Shown here in pieces: positions 18,489-27,632 of a DNA stretch of 64,000 nt (the first letter of the stretch is position 1; each line of letters starts with the position of its first letter). This DNA comes from Aquimarina latercula DSM 2041 (lineage in GTDB: Bacteria; Bacteroidota; Bacteroidia; Flavobacteriales; Flavobacteriaceae). The stretch lies in contig NZ_AUMK01000005.1 of assembly GCF_000430645.1 (NCBI RefSeq), forward strand, positions 248,001 through 312,000, read 5' to 3'. Position numbers and translations under genes: made by a program. Below the pieces are notes generated by a model, which ran no database searches, had not been told where the DNA came from, and worked only from the letters and a program-made list of their open reading frames with translations.

Positions 18489-19064
18489 ATGACAGCATCT
18501 TTAAAAAATCACATCCTAAGGTTTGTACATCCATCAGAAAAAGAAATAACTAATTTCATAAACCTTGTTGAAATTGAAAATATTGCTCCCAAACAATTTA
18601 TTTTAAAAGAAGGAAATCATTGTAATCATAATCATTTCATTGTAAAAGGCTGTTTTAGATCATTTTTCGTCAATAAAAAAGGGGTAGAAAAAACAGTGAA
18701 TTTCGGCATAGAAGATTGGTGGTTAACGGATTTTGATAGTTTTATTAATAAAACTCAAACACAACTTAATATCCAAGCTACCGAAGATGCTGTAATTTTA
18801 AAAATCAGTAGATCTAACCTAGATAGTATATTACAAAACTCTTTGGAAATCAATAAATATTTTAGAATTATTCAAGAACGAGTTAGAATAGCCGATCAAA
18901 AAAGAATACAATATATGTTCAACCTATCAGGAGAAGAATTATATAACACCTTTTATAAATATAATCCAGAGTTTGTACAGCGAGTTCCACAGTACATGTT
19001 AGCTTCTTATTTAGGATTTACTCCAGAATTTTTAAGTAAAATAAGAGCAAAAAAGCGTTCTTAA
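18489..19064 (+). CDS. Crp/Fnr-family transcription regulator
   Basis: 191 residues. An N-terminal cyclic-nucleotide-binding-like beta-roll (about 20-115, with ILKEGNHCNHNHFIVKGCFRSF) is followed by a C-terminal helical segment (about 150-190, YLGFTPEFLSKIRAKK) that forms the DNA-binding HTH. This short flavobacterial type often lacks cAMP ligands. It lies immediately upstream of an AhpD-like and a DoxX-like gene on the same strand, a common association, so these are the likely targets. Confidence 0.85.
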   Translation: MTASLKNHILRFVHPSEKEITNFINLVEIENIAPKQFILKEGNHCNHNHFIVKGCFRSFFVNKKGVEKTVNFGIEDWWLTDFDSFINKTQTQLNIQATEDAVILKISRSNLDSILQNSLEINKYFRIIQERVRIADQKRIQYMFNLSGEELYNTFYKYNPEFVQRVPQYMLASYLGFTPEFLSKIRAKKRS

Positions 19065-19140
19065 TATGTTTCTTAATCTAGATTAAGTTTTTCATCATTT
19101 CATATGTTGAATTTTGCTTTAAACAAATAACAACATACTT

Positions 19141-19593
19141 ATGAAAGCAGATAGAATAGATATCGGTAAGATTAAACCAAGTGCGTACCAACCATTGTTT
19201 GATTTACATAAAAATTGCAAAAAAAGTACCTTAACAGATCTAGAGTTTTTATTGATTGAAATAAGAGCTTCTCAAATCAATGGTTGTGCCTATTGTATAC
19301 AAATGCACATAAAAGAAGCTATCGGAAAAGGTGAAAAACAATATCGTATCCACGCGTTACCTGTATGGCGAGATTCTCCATTTTTTACATCCGAAGAGCA
19401 AATCATTATAGCAATGACTGAAGAAATTACTCTTATTTCTAATAATGGATTATCAGAAACCTTATATCAAAAAGCGATCAATACATTTGGAGAAGAAAAA
19501 GTAATCGATATCATTATGGCTATATGCGGAATCAATGCTTGGAATAGAATTGGAGTTGCTACATTGCTAACCCCTGCACCATCACAAGAATAA
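19141..19593 (+). CDS. Carboxymuconolactone decarboxylase-family (AhpD-like) protein
   Basis: 150 residues. The AhpD-type active site CAYCIQMH carries the CxxC pair and the histidine three residues later, the peroxidase-type configuration rather than a decarboxylase one. It probably acts as a small alkylhydroperoxidase/disulfide reductase in the cytoplasm. It follows the Crp-type regulator (77-base gap) and precedes a DoxX-like gene by 21 bases, consistent with a small redox-stress unit. A second member of the family is at 62041. Confidence 0.88.
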   Translation: MKADRIDIGKIKPSAYQPLFDLHKNCKKSTLTDLEFLLIEIRASQINGCAYCIQMHIKEAIGKGEKQYRIHALPVWRDSPFFTSEEQIIIAMTEEITLISNNGLSETLYQKAINTFGEEKVIDIIMAICGINAWNRIGVATLLTPAPSQE

Positions 19594-19614
19594 AAAACCG
19601 TTAGTTATTTTCTT

Positions 19615-20031
19615 ATGAAAATCATTTATATCAAACTCTTTTTAAGAGTTAGTATCGCTATTGGTTTTATTTCTGCAGTAGCAGACCGATTTGGATTTTG
19701 GTCAAAAGAAAATTCTGCCTGGGGAACTTGGGGTAATTTTCTAGAATACACTAAACTGCTAAATCCTTGGGCTCCCGAATCTATTATTAATGTTATTGGT
19801 ATCATAGCCACGCTAGCAGAGGTATTATTGTCAATCTTCTTACTTATAGGATTCAAAACTTCATTATTTGCTAAAGTTAGTGGAGTTTTATTACTAATCT
19901 TTGGAATTTCTATGACAATTACATTAGGTATTAAGGCTCCTTTAGATTACTCAGTATTTTCTGCATCTGCAGCAGCATTTGGTTTAAGTTTAATAAAAGA
20001 AAAATATCTAGAAATTGATCAGTTGTTTTAA
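19615..20031 (+). CDS. DoxX-family membrane protein
   Basis: 138 residues with four membrane helices (about 4-22, 55-80, 84-104, 108-125). Sequence features such as ISAVADRFGFW and LAEVLLSIFLLIGFKT match the DoxX-like family. Some DoxX proteins work with redox partners in respiration or thiol stress. It starts 21 bases after the AhpD-like gene and is very likely co-transcribed with it. Confidence 0.83.
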   Translation: MKIIYIKLFLRVSIAIGFISAVADRFGFWSKENSAWGTWGNFLEYTKLLNPWAPESIINVIGIIATLAEVLLSIFLLIGFKTSLFAKVSGVLLLIFGISMTITLGIKAPLDYSVFSASAAAFGLSLIKEKYLEIDQLF

Positions 20032-20130
20032 AGAAGTACATTAAAACTTGGTATTGTAGCTTTAACCATTGATTAAGTCATTGATGTCTTTTTATATTTT
20101 AGCTTTACAATATAACTACAATCATTAATT

Positions 20131-20454
20131 ATGAAAAAGAATAACTGGTCACAACTAGAGTTAATAAATAATACTGATCACCCTAAAAAGAGATTCGAAC
20201 TCAAGGTCGAAAATGAAACTATATTTATTGAATATATACTTACTAGTGATAATTCTATATACCTTACCCACACTGAAGTCCCTGTATCAATGGAAGGAAA
20301 AGGGTTAGGGAGTACTATTGTAAAGAAGACATTACAATATATACAAGAAAAAAAATATAAAATGATACCACTTTGTCCATTCGTAGCTGCTTATATTAAA
20401 AAGCATCCAAAAGAAGCAGATGGAATATTAAAAGATGGATATTCTATTAAATAA
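20131..20454 (+). CDS. YjdJ-type small GNAT-fold N-acetyltransferase
   Basis: 107 residues, full length for the short YjdJ/GCN5-related group. The acetyl-CoA binding loop is GKGLGS with following VKKTLQYIQEKKYKM, and the conserved CPFVAAYIKKHPE end is typical for this subfamily. The acceptor substrate is unknown. It stands alone and converges on obg with only six bases between the stops. Confidence 0.85.
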   Translation: MKKNNWSQLELINNTDHPKKRFELKVENETIFIEYILTSDNSIYLTHTEVPVSMEGKGLGSTIVKKTLQYIQEKKYKMIPLCPFVAAYIKKHPKEADGILKDGYSIK

Positions 20455-20460
20455 GAAATA

Positions 20461-21459
20461 TCAGTCATTTAGCATTTGCCAAAGTCTATCTTTAAGCTCT
20501 TGCAAACCTTGTTGAGCAACAGAAGAAATAAATAAATACGGAACATTCAATTGAGCATCTAGCTCTGATTTTAGTTCCGTTCTCAGTTCATCATCCAACA
20601 TATCGCATTTAGAGATAGCTATCAATCGTTCTTTGTCTAATAAATCCGGATTATACCTTCTTAATTCATCCAATAGGATTTCATATTGTTCTTTAATATC
20701 TGGAGCATCTGCAGGAACTAAAAACAATAATGTAGAATTCCGTTCTATATGTCTCAAAAATCGATGACCAATTCCTTTACCTTCAGCTGCTCCTTCTATG
20801 ATTCCAGGAATATCAGCCATCACAAATGTTTGAAAATCTCTATACTCTACAATACCTAGATTTGGTTTGAGTGTGGTAAATTCATAATCTGCAATCTTAG
20901 GTTTTGCCGATGTAATAACAGAAAGCAAAGTAGATTTTCCTGCATTCGGAAAACCTACTAAACCTACATCTGCTAATATTTTTAATTCTAATGTGATATC
21001 AAATTGTTGCCCTTCTATACCCGGTTGCGCATATCTAGGAGTTTGATTTACTGAATTTTTAAAATGCCAGTTTCCACGACCACCCATTCCACCTTCAGCG
21101 ATGATAATTTCCTGTCCTTTCTCTGTAATTTCATGAAGAATCTCTTGAGTTTCTGTATCACGGATCACAGTTCCTAAAGGGACATCCACATATACATCAT
21201 CTCCATCAGCACCACTACTCCTATTTTTACTTCCATGTCCTCCATGTTCTGCTCTAAAATGCCTTTTAAACTTTAGATGATAAAGCGTCCACATATTTGG
21301 ATTCGCTTTTATGATAACATGACCTCCACGTCCACCATCTCCTCCATCGGGACCACCTTTGGTAATATATTTCTCTCTATGTAAATGCACCGATCCTTTA
21401 CCTCCATTTCCGGAAGTAACATGTAATTTTACATAATCTACAAAATTTCCTTCTGTCAT
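20461..21459 (-). CDS. obg: GTPase Obg (CgtA)
   Basis: 332 residues, normal length. The glycine-rich Obg fold (about 1-158: [29 protein letters not shown]) is followed by a TRAFAC GTPase domain with G1 GFPNAGKS, G3 DIPGIIEGA and G4 SKCD. Obg is an essential ribosome-associated GTPase that acts in late 50S assembly and stress control. It lacks the optional C-terminal OCT domain, as usual in this phylum. It lies 98 bases downstream of the HPRT-Adk fusion gene; a terminator-like hairpin lies between them. Confidence 0.97.
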   Translation of the reverse strand: MTEGNFVDYVKLHVTSGNGGKGSVHLHREKYITKGGPDGGDGGRGGHVIIKANPNMWTLYHLKFKRHFRAEHGGHGSKNRSSGADGDDVYVDVPLGTVIRDTETQEILHEITEKGQEIIIAEGGMGGRGNWHFKNSVNQTPRYAQPGIEGQQFDITLELKILADVGLVGFPNAGKSTLLSVITSAKPKIADYEFTTLKPNLGIVEYRDFQTFVMADIPGIIEGAAEGKGIGHRFLRHIERNSTLLFLVPADAPDIKEQYEILLDELRRYNPDLLDKERLIAISKCDMLDDELRTELKSELDAQLNVPYLFISSVAQQGLQELKDRLWQMLND

Positions 21460-21520
21460 AATACGCTACCTAATTGTTCTAACCAATTGATTAGAACCTT
21501 TTGAATTTGAAACCTTTTAC

Positions 21521-21547
21521 AAAAAAAACAGAGATTTAATACTCTGT
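21521..21547 (-). terminator. Intrinsic terminator after the HPRT-Adk gene
   Basis: Read on the minus strand, ACAGAG/CTCTGT (six base pairs, 21542-21547 with 21528-21533) is followed by a run of T (plus-strand A at 21521-21528). The short stem suggests partial termination before obg. Confidence 0.55.
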
Positions 21548-21557
21548 AACAATACGT

Positions 21558-22664
21558 CTATAATTTATCTATAACACTGCTTAATCGATCTGTAATCTCA
21601 GTGATGCCACCTACTCCATCAACTCCAAAATACTTATCCTGTTTTTGGTAGTAATTCTTTAGTATCGCAGTTTCGTTATAATATACTTTAATACGATTTC
21701 TGATCACACCTTCATCAGCATCATCAGGGCGACCGGATGTTTTTCCTCTTTCTAATAAGCGATTAACTAACACCTCATCGTCTACCTCTAAAGCAACCAT
21801 TGCACTAACTTCTGCTCCTTTAGAAGATAACAATTCTGCTAATGATTCCGCCTGAGCTTCTGTTCTAGGAAATCCATCAAAAATGAAACCTTTAGCATCT
21901 GGATTTTTATCTACCTCAGCATTCAACATATTAATTGTTACTTCATCTGGTACTAATTGTCCTTTATCAATATATGATTTTGCTAATGTTCCTAATTCAG
22001 TAGCATTTTTTATATTATATCTAAACACATCTCCTGTAGAAATATGAACTAGATCATACTTTTGTTTTAAAACTTCAGCTTGTGTTCCTTTTCCTGCTCC
22101 TGGAGGTCCGAATAACACTAAATTTGTCATGTTGTTTTGTTTTAATTGGTAAACTTCTGTAAGATTACGACCTAAACCATCATAATCTAGTCCGTATCCT
22201 ACAATAAATCTATTGGGGATCTCTATCCCTATATAATCTATCGTATATTTTTTAGTATAGGCTTCAGGTTTAAAAAATAAAGTAGCAATTCTTACCTCTT
22301 TACACCCTTTATCTTTAAATATTTTTAACAATTCTACAATAGTATTGCCTGTGTCTACAATATCTTCTAGAATTATAACGGTTCTATCAGTTACATCTTC
22401 CTTTAATCCTATAAGCTCCTGAACAGAAGAAGTAGTTTCTATTCCTTCATAAGACGCTAATTTCACAAAACTTACTTCGCAATCGTAATCAAATCTTTTA
22501 AGCACTTCAGACACAAACATAAATGCACCATTAAGAACCCCTATAAAAAGAGGTTTCTTATCAGATAAATCTCTATTAAGTTCATCGGATATTTTATCTA
22601 TTGCTTTAGTTATTTTATCCTCTGCAATAAATGGCGTAAACTGTAAATCATGTAGTGTAATCAT
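21558..22664 (-). CDS. adk: Fused hypoxanthine phosphoribosyltransferase-adenylate kinase
   Basis: 368 residues in one frame. Residues 1-175 are a hypoxanthine phosphoribosyltransferase with the PRPP loop VIILEDIVDTGNT. Residues 179-368 are a complete adenylate kinase: P-loop GPPGAGKGT, then FDGFPRTEAQAE, and the short-LID segment GRPDDADEG. A Met at 179 (MTNLVLFGPP) is exactly where a free Adk would begin, so internal initiation could also produce a separate kinase. The two activities link IMP/GMP salvage with AMP phosphorylation. The fusion is known from Flavobacteriaceae. Cytoplasmic. Confidence 0.95.
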   Translation of the reverse strand: MITLHDLQFTPFIAEDKITKAIDKISDELNRDLSDKKPLFIGVLNGAFMFVSEVLKRFDYDCEVSFVKLASYEGIETTSSVQELIGLKEDVTDRTVIILEDIVDTGNTIVELLKIFKDKGCKEVRIATLFFKPEAYTKKYTIDYIGIEIPNRFIVGYGLDYDGLGRNLTEVYQLKQNNMTNLVLFGPPGAGKGTQAEVLKQKYDLVHISTGDVFRYNIKNATELGTLAKSYIDKGQLVPDEVTINMLNAEVDKNPDAKGFIFDGFPRTEAQAESLAELLSSKGAEVSAMVALEVDDEVLVNRLLERGKTSGRPDDADEGVIRNRIKVYYNETAILKNYYQKQDKYFGVDGVGGITEITDRLSSVIDKL

Positions 22665-22709
22665 TGTCTTTATAAGATTATCACAGTAACCGTTTCGTTT
22701 TCAAAGGCG

Positions 22710-22717
22710 CAAAGATA
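22710..22717 (-). promoter_or_regulatory. -7 promoter box for HPRT-Adk
   Basis: TATCTTTG on the minus strand fits TAnnTTTG. The expected transcript start near 22705 leaves about 40 bases of leader before ATG 22664. No good -33 TTG is at the standard spacing. Confidence 0.6.
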
Positions 22718-22769
22718 GTGATTACAAACAACACTTATAATAGATATCTACTGCATTTGCCGTACAATA

Positions 22770-22802
22770 TTGAGGTTTTTACTTATTAAAAATTTATTTT
22801 TG
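22770..22802 (+). promoter_or_regulatory. purK promoter
   Basis: The TTG at 22770-22772, a 22-base spacer and TATTTTTG at 22795-22802 fit the Bacteroidota TTG / TAnnTTTG pattern. The leader before ATG 22834 would be about 27 bases, too short for a purine riboswitch. Confidence 0.65.
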
Positions 22803-22833
22803 TCCCCTAAGGCAAAATAAGATACTCCAAAAA

Positions 22834-23991
22834 ATGACAAACTATTTTTCGTCAGACTTTAAGTTAGGTATCCTGGGTGGTGGTCAATTGGGCAAAATGA
22901 TGCTCTACGAAACTCGGAAGTATGATATCTGTACCTATGTTCTGGACCCCAACCCCGATGCTCCTTGTAGAATTGCATGTGATCACTTTCAACAAGGTGA
23001 TTTAATGGATTATGATACTGTATACAACTTTGGCAAGAAAGTCGATGTACTCACTTTTGAAATAGAAACAGTGAACATTAAGGCATTAGCCAGACTAGAA
23101 CGAGAAGGAAAAAAAGTATATCCTGATTCTAAAACATTAGAAAAAATTCAAAATAAAGGGAAGCAAAAACTATTTTACAAGAATCAAGAAATACCTACTG
23201 CTCCTTTTGTCCAGTTTTCTAACAAAGCCCATTTAACAGAAGGTATTACTAGTGGAAAAGTTAAACTACCTTTTGTATGGAAAAGTACGCAAGGAGGATA
23301 TGACGGAAAAGGAGTTTCTATTATTAGAACAGGCGCTGACATCGCTAAATTACCGGATACAGAGTGTATTGCAGAAAAATTGATTGATTTTAAAAATGAA
23401 CTAGCGGTAATTGTAGTACGAAATCCCCAGGATGAGATTAAAACATATCCAGTAGTAGAAATGGAATTTCATCCAGAAGCTAATCAAGTAGAATATGTTA
23501 TTTGCCCCGCAAGGATAGATGATAAGATAGCTGAAAAGGCAAGAACAATTGCCGAAAATGTTTCTAAAGCTTTTACTCACGTTGGTTTATTAGCTGTCGA
23601 AATGTTTCAAACAAAGGATGATGAAATTTTAGTTAATGAAGTAGCTCCAAGACCTCATAATAGTGGACACTACAGTATCGAAGCTAGTTATACCAATCAA
23701 TTTGAGCAACATATACGAGCAATACTCGATTTACCACTAGGAAATACAGAAAGTAAAGTTGCAGGAATAATGGTGAATCTTGTTGGTGCTGAAGGGTATA
23801 CAGGAAATGTTGTATATAAAAATATCGACACTATTATGAAAATGAAAGGCGTTACTCCTCATATCTATGGAAAAAAACAAACACGGCCTTTTAGAAAAAT
23901 GGGACACGTAACTATCATTAATGAGGATATAGCTGAAGCCAGAAAAATTGCAGAAAAGGTAAAAAAAACCATAAAAGTAGTCAGTAAATAA
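22834..23991 (+). CDS. purK: N5-carboxyaminoimidazole ribonucleotide synthase
   Basis: 385 residues, standard length. An ATP-grasp enzyme that makes N5-CAIR from AIR, ATP and bicarbonate in purine synthesis. N-terminal GILGGGQLGKMM and the ATP-grasp segments KSTQGGYDGKGV and EVAPRPHNSGHY (substrate and metal binding) are intact. It is followed after 71 bases by purE, its direct partner; no terminator lies between, so they are probably one operon. ATG 22834 is supported by a promoter just upstream. Confidence 0.97.
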   Translation: MTNYFSSDFKLGILGGGQLGKMMLYETRKYDICTYVLDPNPDAPCRIACDHFQQGDLMDYDTVYNFGKKVDVLTFEIETVNIKALARLEREGKKVYPDSKTLEKIQNKGKQKLFYKNQEIPTAPFVQFSNKAHLTEGITSGKVKLPFVWKSTQGGYDGKGVSIIRTGADIAKLPDTECIAEKLIDFKNELAVIVVRNPQDEIKTYPVVEMEFHPEANQVEYVICPARIDDKIAEKARTIAENVSKAFTHVGLLAVEMFQTKDDEILVNEVAPRPHNSGHYSIEASYTNQFEQHIRAILDLPLGNTESKVAGIMVNLVGAEGYTGNVVYKNIDTIMKMKGVTPHIYGKKQTRPFRKMGHVTIINEDIAEARKIAEKVKKTIKVVSK

Positions 23992-24062
23992 GTTAATTCA
24001 TTATTACTAGCGTAATGATATATTCTTATTGAATTTTTAAAAAATATAATAAAATTAGATAC

Positions 24063-24548
24063 ATGAGTAAAGTAGGAATCATCATGGGAAGCACAAGTGA
24101 TATGCCAGTGATGGAAAAAGCAATCGAAATTCTACAAGGTTTTGATATTGAAGTAGAAGTGGATATTGTATCAGCACATCGCACTCCTGAAAAATTATTT
24201 GATTATAGTAAAAAAGCTCATACTAGGGGGATTTCTGTTATTATTGCTGGTGCTGGTGGAGCGGCACACCTTCCTGGAATGGTTGCTTCTTTATCTCCGT
24301 TACCGGTTATAGGGGTACCTGTAAAATCAAGGAATTCTATCGATGGCTGGGATTCTGTTCTTTCTATATTACAAATGCCTGGAGGCGTTCCTGTAGCAAC
24401 TGTAGCTTTAGATGGCGCAATGAATGCAGGAATTCTAGCGGCGCAAATTATCGGAGCATCCGACACTTGTATATTAGATAAAATTTTAGTCTATAAAGAA
24501 GGTCTGAAACAAAAAGTAATCGAAGGCGCAAAACAGATAAAAAAGTAA
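24063..24548 (+). CDS. purE: N5-CAIR mutase PurE
   Basis: 161 residues, full length for class I PurE. It converts N5-CAIR to CAIR, the step after PurK. The N-terminal GIIMGSTSDMPVM and SAHRTPEKL segments (nucleotide and catalytic His region) and IAGAGGAAHLPGM are present. The presence of PurK next to it fits the bacterial two-enzyme route. A strong hairpin terminator begins about 20 bases after the stop and is shared with a small RNA gene on the other strand. Confidence 0.97.
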   Translation: MSKVGIIMGSTSDMPVMEKAIEILQGFDIEVEVDIVSAHRTPEKLFDYSKKAHTRGISVIIAGAGGAAHLPGMVASLSPLPVIGVPVKSRNSIDGWDSVLSILQMPGGVPVATVALDGAMNAGILAAQIIGASDTCILDKILVYKEGLKQKVIEGAKQIKK

Positions 24549-24561
24549 AAAAGAGTATTGC

Positions 24562-24689
24562 AAAAAAAAGAGTCGCTCCTCAGCGACTCTTTCCAATATC
24601 AGGTCTTACAATAGAATATAACAATATTTATTAACCAACTTAAATATATTACACAAAAAATTCATCGTAAGACCATACTCTTAAAACCT
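24562..24689 (-). ncRNA. Candidate small RNA 1 (tandem pair)
   Basis: About 128 nt, inferred. Transcription would start near 24689 (AGGUUUUAAG...) five bases after a TACCTTTG -7 box and end in a terminator stem of eleven base pairs with eight U's. Inside, AUGGUCUUAC pairs with GUAAGACC (24667-24674 with 24602-24609), enclosing an apical stem UAAUAUAUUUA / UAAAUAUUGUUA and a large internal loop. The closing stem, central bubble and apical hairpin recall 6S RNA or the Flavo-1 motif, but I cannot test this. Shares 5' end, GGUCU stem and terminator context with small RNA 2. Confidence 0.65.
24567..24592. terminator. Bidirectional terminator, purE and small RNA 1
   Basis: Perfect eleven-base-pair stem AAAGAGTCGCT / AGCGACTCTTT with a CCTC loop. 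The minus strand has eight T's after it (strong); the plus strand only three. Confidence 0.85.
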
Positions 24690-24693
24690 GATA

Positions 24694-24723
24694 CAAAGGT
24701 AATCCCTTACTTTAATTACGCAA
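24694..24723 (-). promoter_or_regulatory. Promoter of small RNA 1
   Basis: On the minus strand TTG (24723-24721), a 19-base spacer and TACCTTTG (24701-24694): an exact match to the Bacteroidota TTG-N19-TAnnTTTG consensus. It faces away from any protein gene start. Confidence 0.75.
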
Positions 24724-24878
24724 TAATTATCTGTCAAAACTTATTAACATTTTCGATAAATTACATATTTTATCGCTAAAACGCATAAAACGTGCGTTTA
24801 TTGCATGTTTTTTTTAGAAAAAACATACATTTTTCAATATTCTCTATCCAAATAGTAGGTTGTAAACCAAAAATCAAC

Positions 24879-25005
24879 AAAAAAGAGCTACAATAATTGT
24901 AGCTCTTTCAATATATTTGGTCTTCACAAAGCGTATTATTGATATCCATACCCCTGATTACAATAATGTGTTTATTACTTTGTTTAGACCATTACTAATA
25001 AACCT
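24879..25005 (-). ncRNA. Candidate small RNA 2 (tandem pair)
   Basis: About 127 nt, inferred. It starts near 25005 with AGGUUUAUUAG, carries AUGGUCU (pairing with AGACC later) and ends in the stem AAAGAGCUACA / UGUAGCUCUUU followed by six U's. Compared with small RNA 1, the order is identical: AGGUUU start, AUGGUCU, variable middle, AGACC, AUAU-UUG, terminator beginning AAAGAG. The middle has diverged in sequence. There is no open reading frame of note. It lies directly upstream of small RNA 1 on the same strand and divergent from the M3 peptidase gene. Confidence 0.6.
24882..24908 (-). terminator. Terminator of small RNA 2
   Basis: Eleven-base-pair stem AAAGAGCTACA / TGTAGCTCTTT with loop ATAAT; six T's follow on the minus strand. 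No protein gene ends near it, which is what pointed to an RNA gene. Confidence 0.8.
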
Positions 25006-25008
25006 ACA

Positions 25009-25041
25009 CAAATGTAATCGTATCCTATACGTTGGTGTCAA
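25009..25041 (-). promoter_or_regulatory. Promoter of small RNA 2
   Basis: On the minus strand TTG (25041-25039), a 22-base spacer and TACATTTG (25016-25009). The predicted start AGGTTT lies at the same distance from the -7 box as in small RNA 1. Confidence 0.65.
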
Positions 25042-25130
25042 AAAATAAAACAATTAGAAAGGCATTTATCGACAACGAACACAGTTTCTCGACAAAAGCA
25101 CACATTATTCATAAAAAATATAGATAAATA

Positions 25131-27152
25131 ATGAAAAACCCATTATTAGAATTATTCGACCTAGCACCTTTTTCTAAAATAAAACCTGAACATTTTTTAC
25201 CAGCTATTAAAAATGCAATCTCAATTGCTAAACAAGAAGTAGACACATTGGTTAAAAACTCTGAGTCCCCTTCTTTTTCTAATACAATAGAGAAATTAGA
25301 ATATAGTGGAGAATTATTAGACAGAGTTACCAGCATATTTTTTAATCTAAATAGTGCAGAAACTAACGATGAGATTCAAAAAATCGCTCAGCAAGCTTCT
25401 CCATTACTTTCTGAATTTAGAAACGACATTGCCTTAAATGAAGATCTTTTCAAAAAAATTGAAGCTGTATATAATATTAAAGATGAATTAGATCTTTCTC
25501 CAGAACAAAACACTTTATTAGAAAAAAGATATAAATCATTTTCTAGAAATGGTGCAAACCTTCCCGCTGACAAAAAAGAACAGCTAAGAGAAATTGACAA
25601 AGAGCTTTCCCAATTAAGCTTAAAGTTTGGAGAAAATGTACTTGCAGAAACGAACAAGTTCGAAATGTTGTTAACCAAAGAATCTGACCTTTCTGGTTTA
25701 CCCGAAGGAGCTAAAGAAGCAGCAAAAGCTCTTGCCGAATCTAAGGAAAAACAAGGATGGATGGTTACTCTCGATTATCCAAGCTATATTCCGTTTATGA
25801 CATACGCAGATAATAGAGAATTAAGAAAAAAATTGTCTCTGGCATTTGCTTCAAAAGGTTTTAATAATGATGAATTAGACAATCAAGAAATTGTTCTTAA
25901 AATAGCGCAATTAAGACATAACCGTGCTCAAGTTCTAGGATACACTTCTCATGCCAATTATGTTTTAGAAGAACGCATGGCAGAAACTCCAGAAAAAGTA
26001 TTCTCATTCTTAAATGAAATTCTTGATAAAGCTAAACCAGCCGCAGAAAGAGAGTTTAAGCAATTAGAAAATTTTGCTAAAGAACTTGACGGAATTGATC
26101 AATTACAAAAATGGGATGGAGCGTACTATTCCGAAAAATTAAAGCAAAAACTTTTTGATCTAGACGATGAAAAGCTAAAACCATACTTTAAGCTAGAAAA
26201 TGTTATCGATGGGGTTTTTCAAGTAGCTTCCAATTTATTTGATCTACAATTTGAAGAAACGGATCAGGTAGATAAATATCACGAAGAAGTAAAGACATAT
26301 AATGTAACTGACACTAAAGGTAATTTTATTTCTGTTTTTTATGCGGATTTCCATCCAAGATCGGGAAAACGAAATGGTGCTTGGATGACATCTTATAAAC
26401 CACAGATGAAGAAAGATGATCATAATATAAGACCTCATATTTCTATTGTATGTAATTTTACTAAACCTACACCGAGTAAACCATCTTTATTAACATTTAA
26501 CGAAGTTACTACCCTATTCCACGAATTTGGTCACGCATTACACGGAATGTTAGCTAATACTACATATCCTGGTCTATCAGGAACCAGTGTGTATTGGGAT
26601 TTTGTTGAACTACCATCTCAAGTTTTAGAAAACTGGTGTTATGAAAAAGAAGCGCTGGAATTATTTGCTAAACATTATGAAACAGGAGAAGTAATTCCGA
26701 TGGAAATGGTACAAAAGATAAAAGATTCATCCACTTTTATGGAAGGAATGGCAACCATGAGACAACTAAGTTTTGGGTTACTAGATATGTCTTGGCATTC
26801 GCAAGACCCAAGTAATATCAAAGATGTAAAAGCACACGAAAAGAAAGCTTTTGAAGGAACTTCGTTATATCCAGATGTAGCAGAAAACTGTATGAGTACT
26901 TCTTTTTCTCATATTTTTCAAGGAGGTTATTCTGCAGGGTACTACTCTTATAAATGGGCAGAAGTATTAGACGCAGATGCTTTTGAATATTTTAGAGAAC
27001 ATGGTATCTTTAATAAAGAAATAGCTACTAAATTTAAAGATCACGTATTATCCCAAGGTGGTACAGAGAATCCAATGACTTTATACAAACGTTTCCGAGG
27101 ACAAGAACCAAAACCTGAAGCACTATTAAAACGTGCTGGATTGATTAAATAA
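25131..27152 (+). CDS. M3-family oligopeptidase (Dcp/OpdA type)
   Basis: 673 residues, close to the usual 680 of oligopeptidase A and dipeptidyl carboxypeptidase. The zinc site H464-E-F-G-H468 lies in LFHEFGHALHGM, with the third ligand probably Glu493 in DFVELPSQ; GYSAGYYSYKWAEVLD near the C-terminus is the conserved substrate-binding region. No signal peptide is seen, so it is cytoplasmic. It trims small peptides. Single gene with its own terminator; OpdA and Dcp cannot be separated from sequence alone. Confidence 0.93.
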   Translation: MKNPLLELFDLAPFSKIKPEHFLPAIKNAISIAKQEVDTLVKNSESPSFSNTIEKLEYSGELLDRVTSIFFNLNSAETNDEIQKIAQQASPLLSEFRNDIALNEDLFKKIEAVYNIKDELDLSPEQNTLLEKRYKSFSRNGANLPADKKEQLREIDKELSQLSLKFGENVLAETNKFEMLLTKESDLSGLPEGAKEAAKALAESKEKQGWMVTLDYPSYIPFMTYADNRELRKKLSLAFASKGFNNDELDNQEIVLKIAQLRHNRAQVLGYTSHANYVLEERMAETPEKVFSFLNEILDKAKPAAEREFKQLENFAKELDGIDQLQKWDGAYYSEKLKQKLFDLDDEKLKPYFKLENVIDGVFQVASNLFDLQFEETDQVDKYHEEVKTYNVTDTKGNFISVFYADFHPRSGKRNGAWMTSYKPQMKKDDHNIRPHISIVCNFTKPTPSKPSLLTFNEVTTLFHEFGHALHGMLANTTYPGLSGTSVYWDFVELPSQVLENWCYEKEALELFAKHYETGEVIPMEMVQKIKDSSTFMEGMATMRQLSFGLLDMSWHSQDPSNIKDVKAHEKKAFEGTSLYPDVAENCMSTSFSHIFQGGYSAGYYSYKWAEVLDADAFEYFREHGIFNKEIATKFKDHVLSQGGTENPMTLYKRFRGQEPKPEALLKRAGLIK

Positions 27153-27174
27153 TAATTTTTTAAAAACAATTCAT

Positions 27175-27212
27175 AAAAAAGGTACTTCAATGAATTTTGA
27201 AGCACCTTTTTT
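27175..27212 (+). terminator. Terminator of the M3 peptidase gene
   Basis: The stem AAAAAAGGTACTTCAA / TTGAAGCACCTTTTTT (27175-27190 with 27197-27212) has one mismatch and a U-run at the end. Confidence 0.85.
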
Positions 27213-27632
27213 GGATTAAGGTTCTGAGGATATTGATCGTCTTATTTAATTACTAGCGTACAAACAACTAACTTCTCTTCTAATCAGGCTACTATATTCT
27301 GATGCAATTCGAAACATGATGATAAGGTAATTCTACAATAACATTTATTACCTGACCTAACTTAATAGTGAACTTTTTTCAATCTAAAAACACTATTTAC
27401 TCACATAACTAGACCAAACATATCTAATATTCATCTTCCATTACTCTTATATTCAAAAAAACAAGAAAATATTAATAGAATAATAAAGTCATTTTTTTTG
27501 ATTCTTAACAAGTCAGTATTCAACCTGTAAATTACACAAAATCAATGTGTTATAAAAACGGCTTCTCCACAAAAAAACAACTGTACCACAACCTTTTAGC
27601 TTATGGCTTTAACATAATTGAAAAAATTAAAC
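27213..27632. other. Gene-free stretch before the GbsR operon
   Basis: About 420 bases with no recognisable gene on either strand and many stops in all frames. It ends at the operator and promoter of the GbsR-type regulator. Confidence 0.4.

Noticed and set aside
22803..22833. Purine riboswitch before purK
   Set aside because: The leader is under 35 bases.
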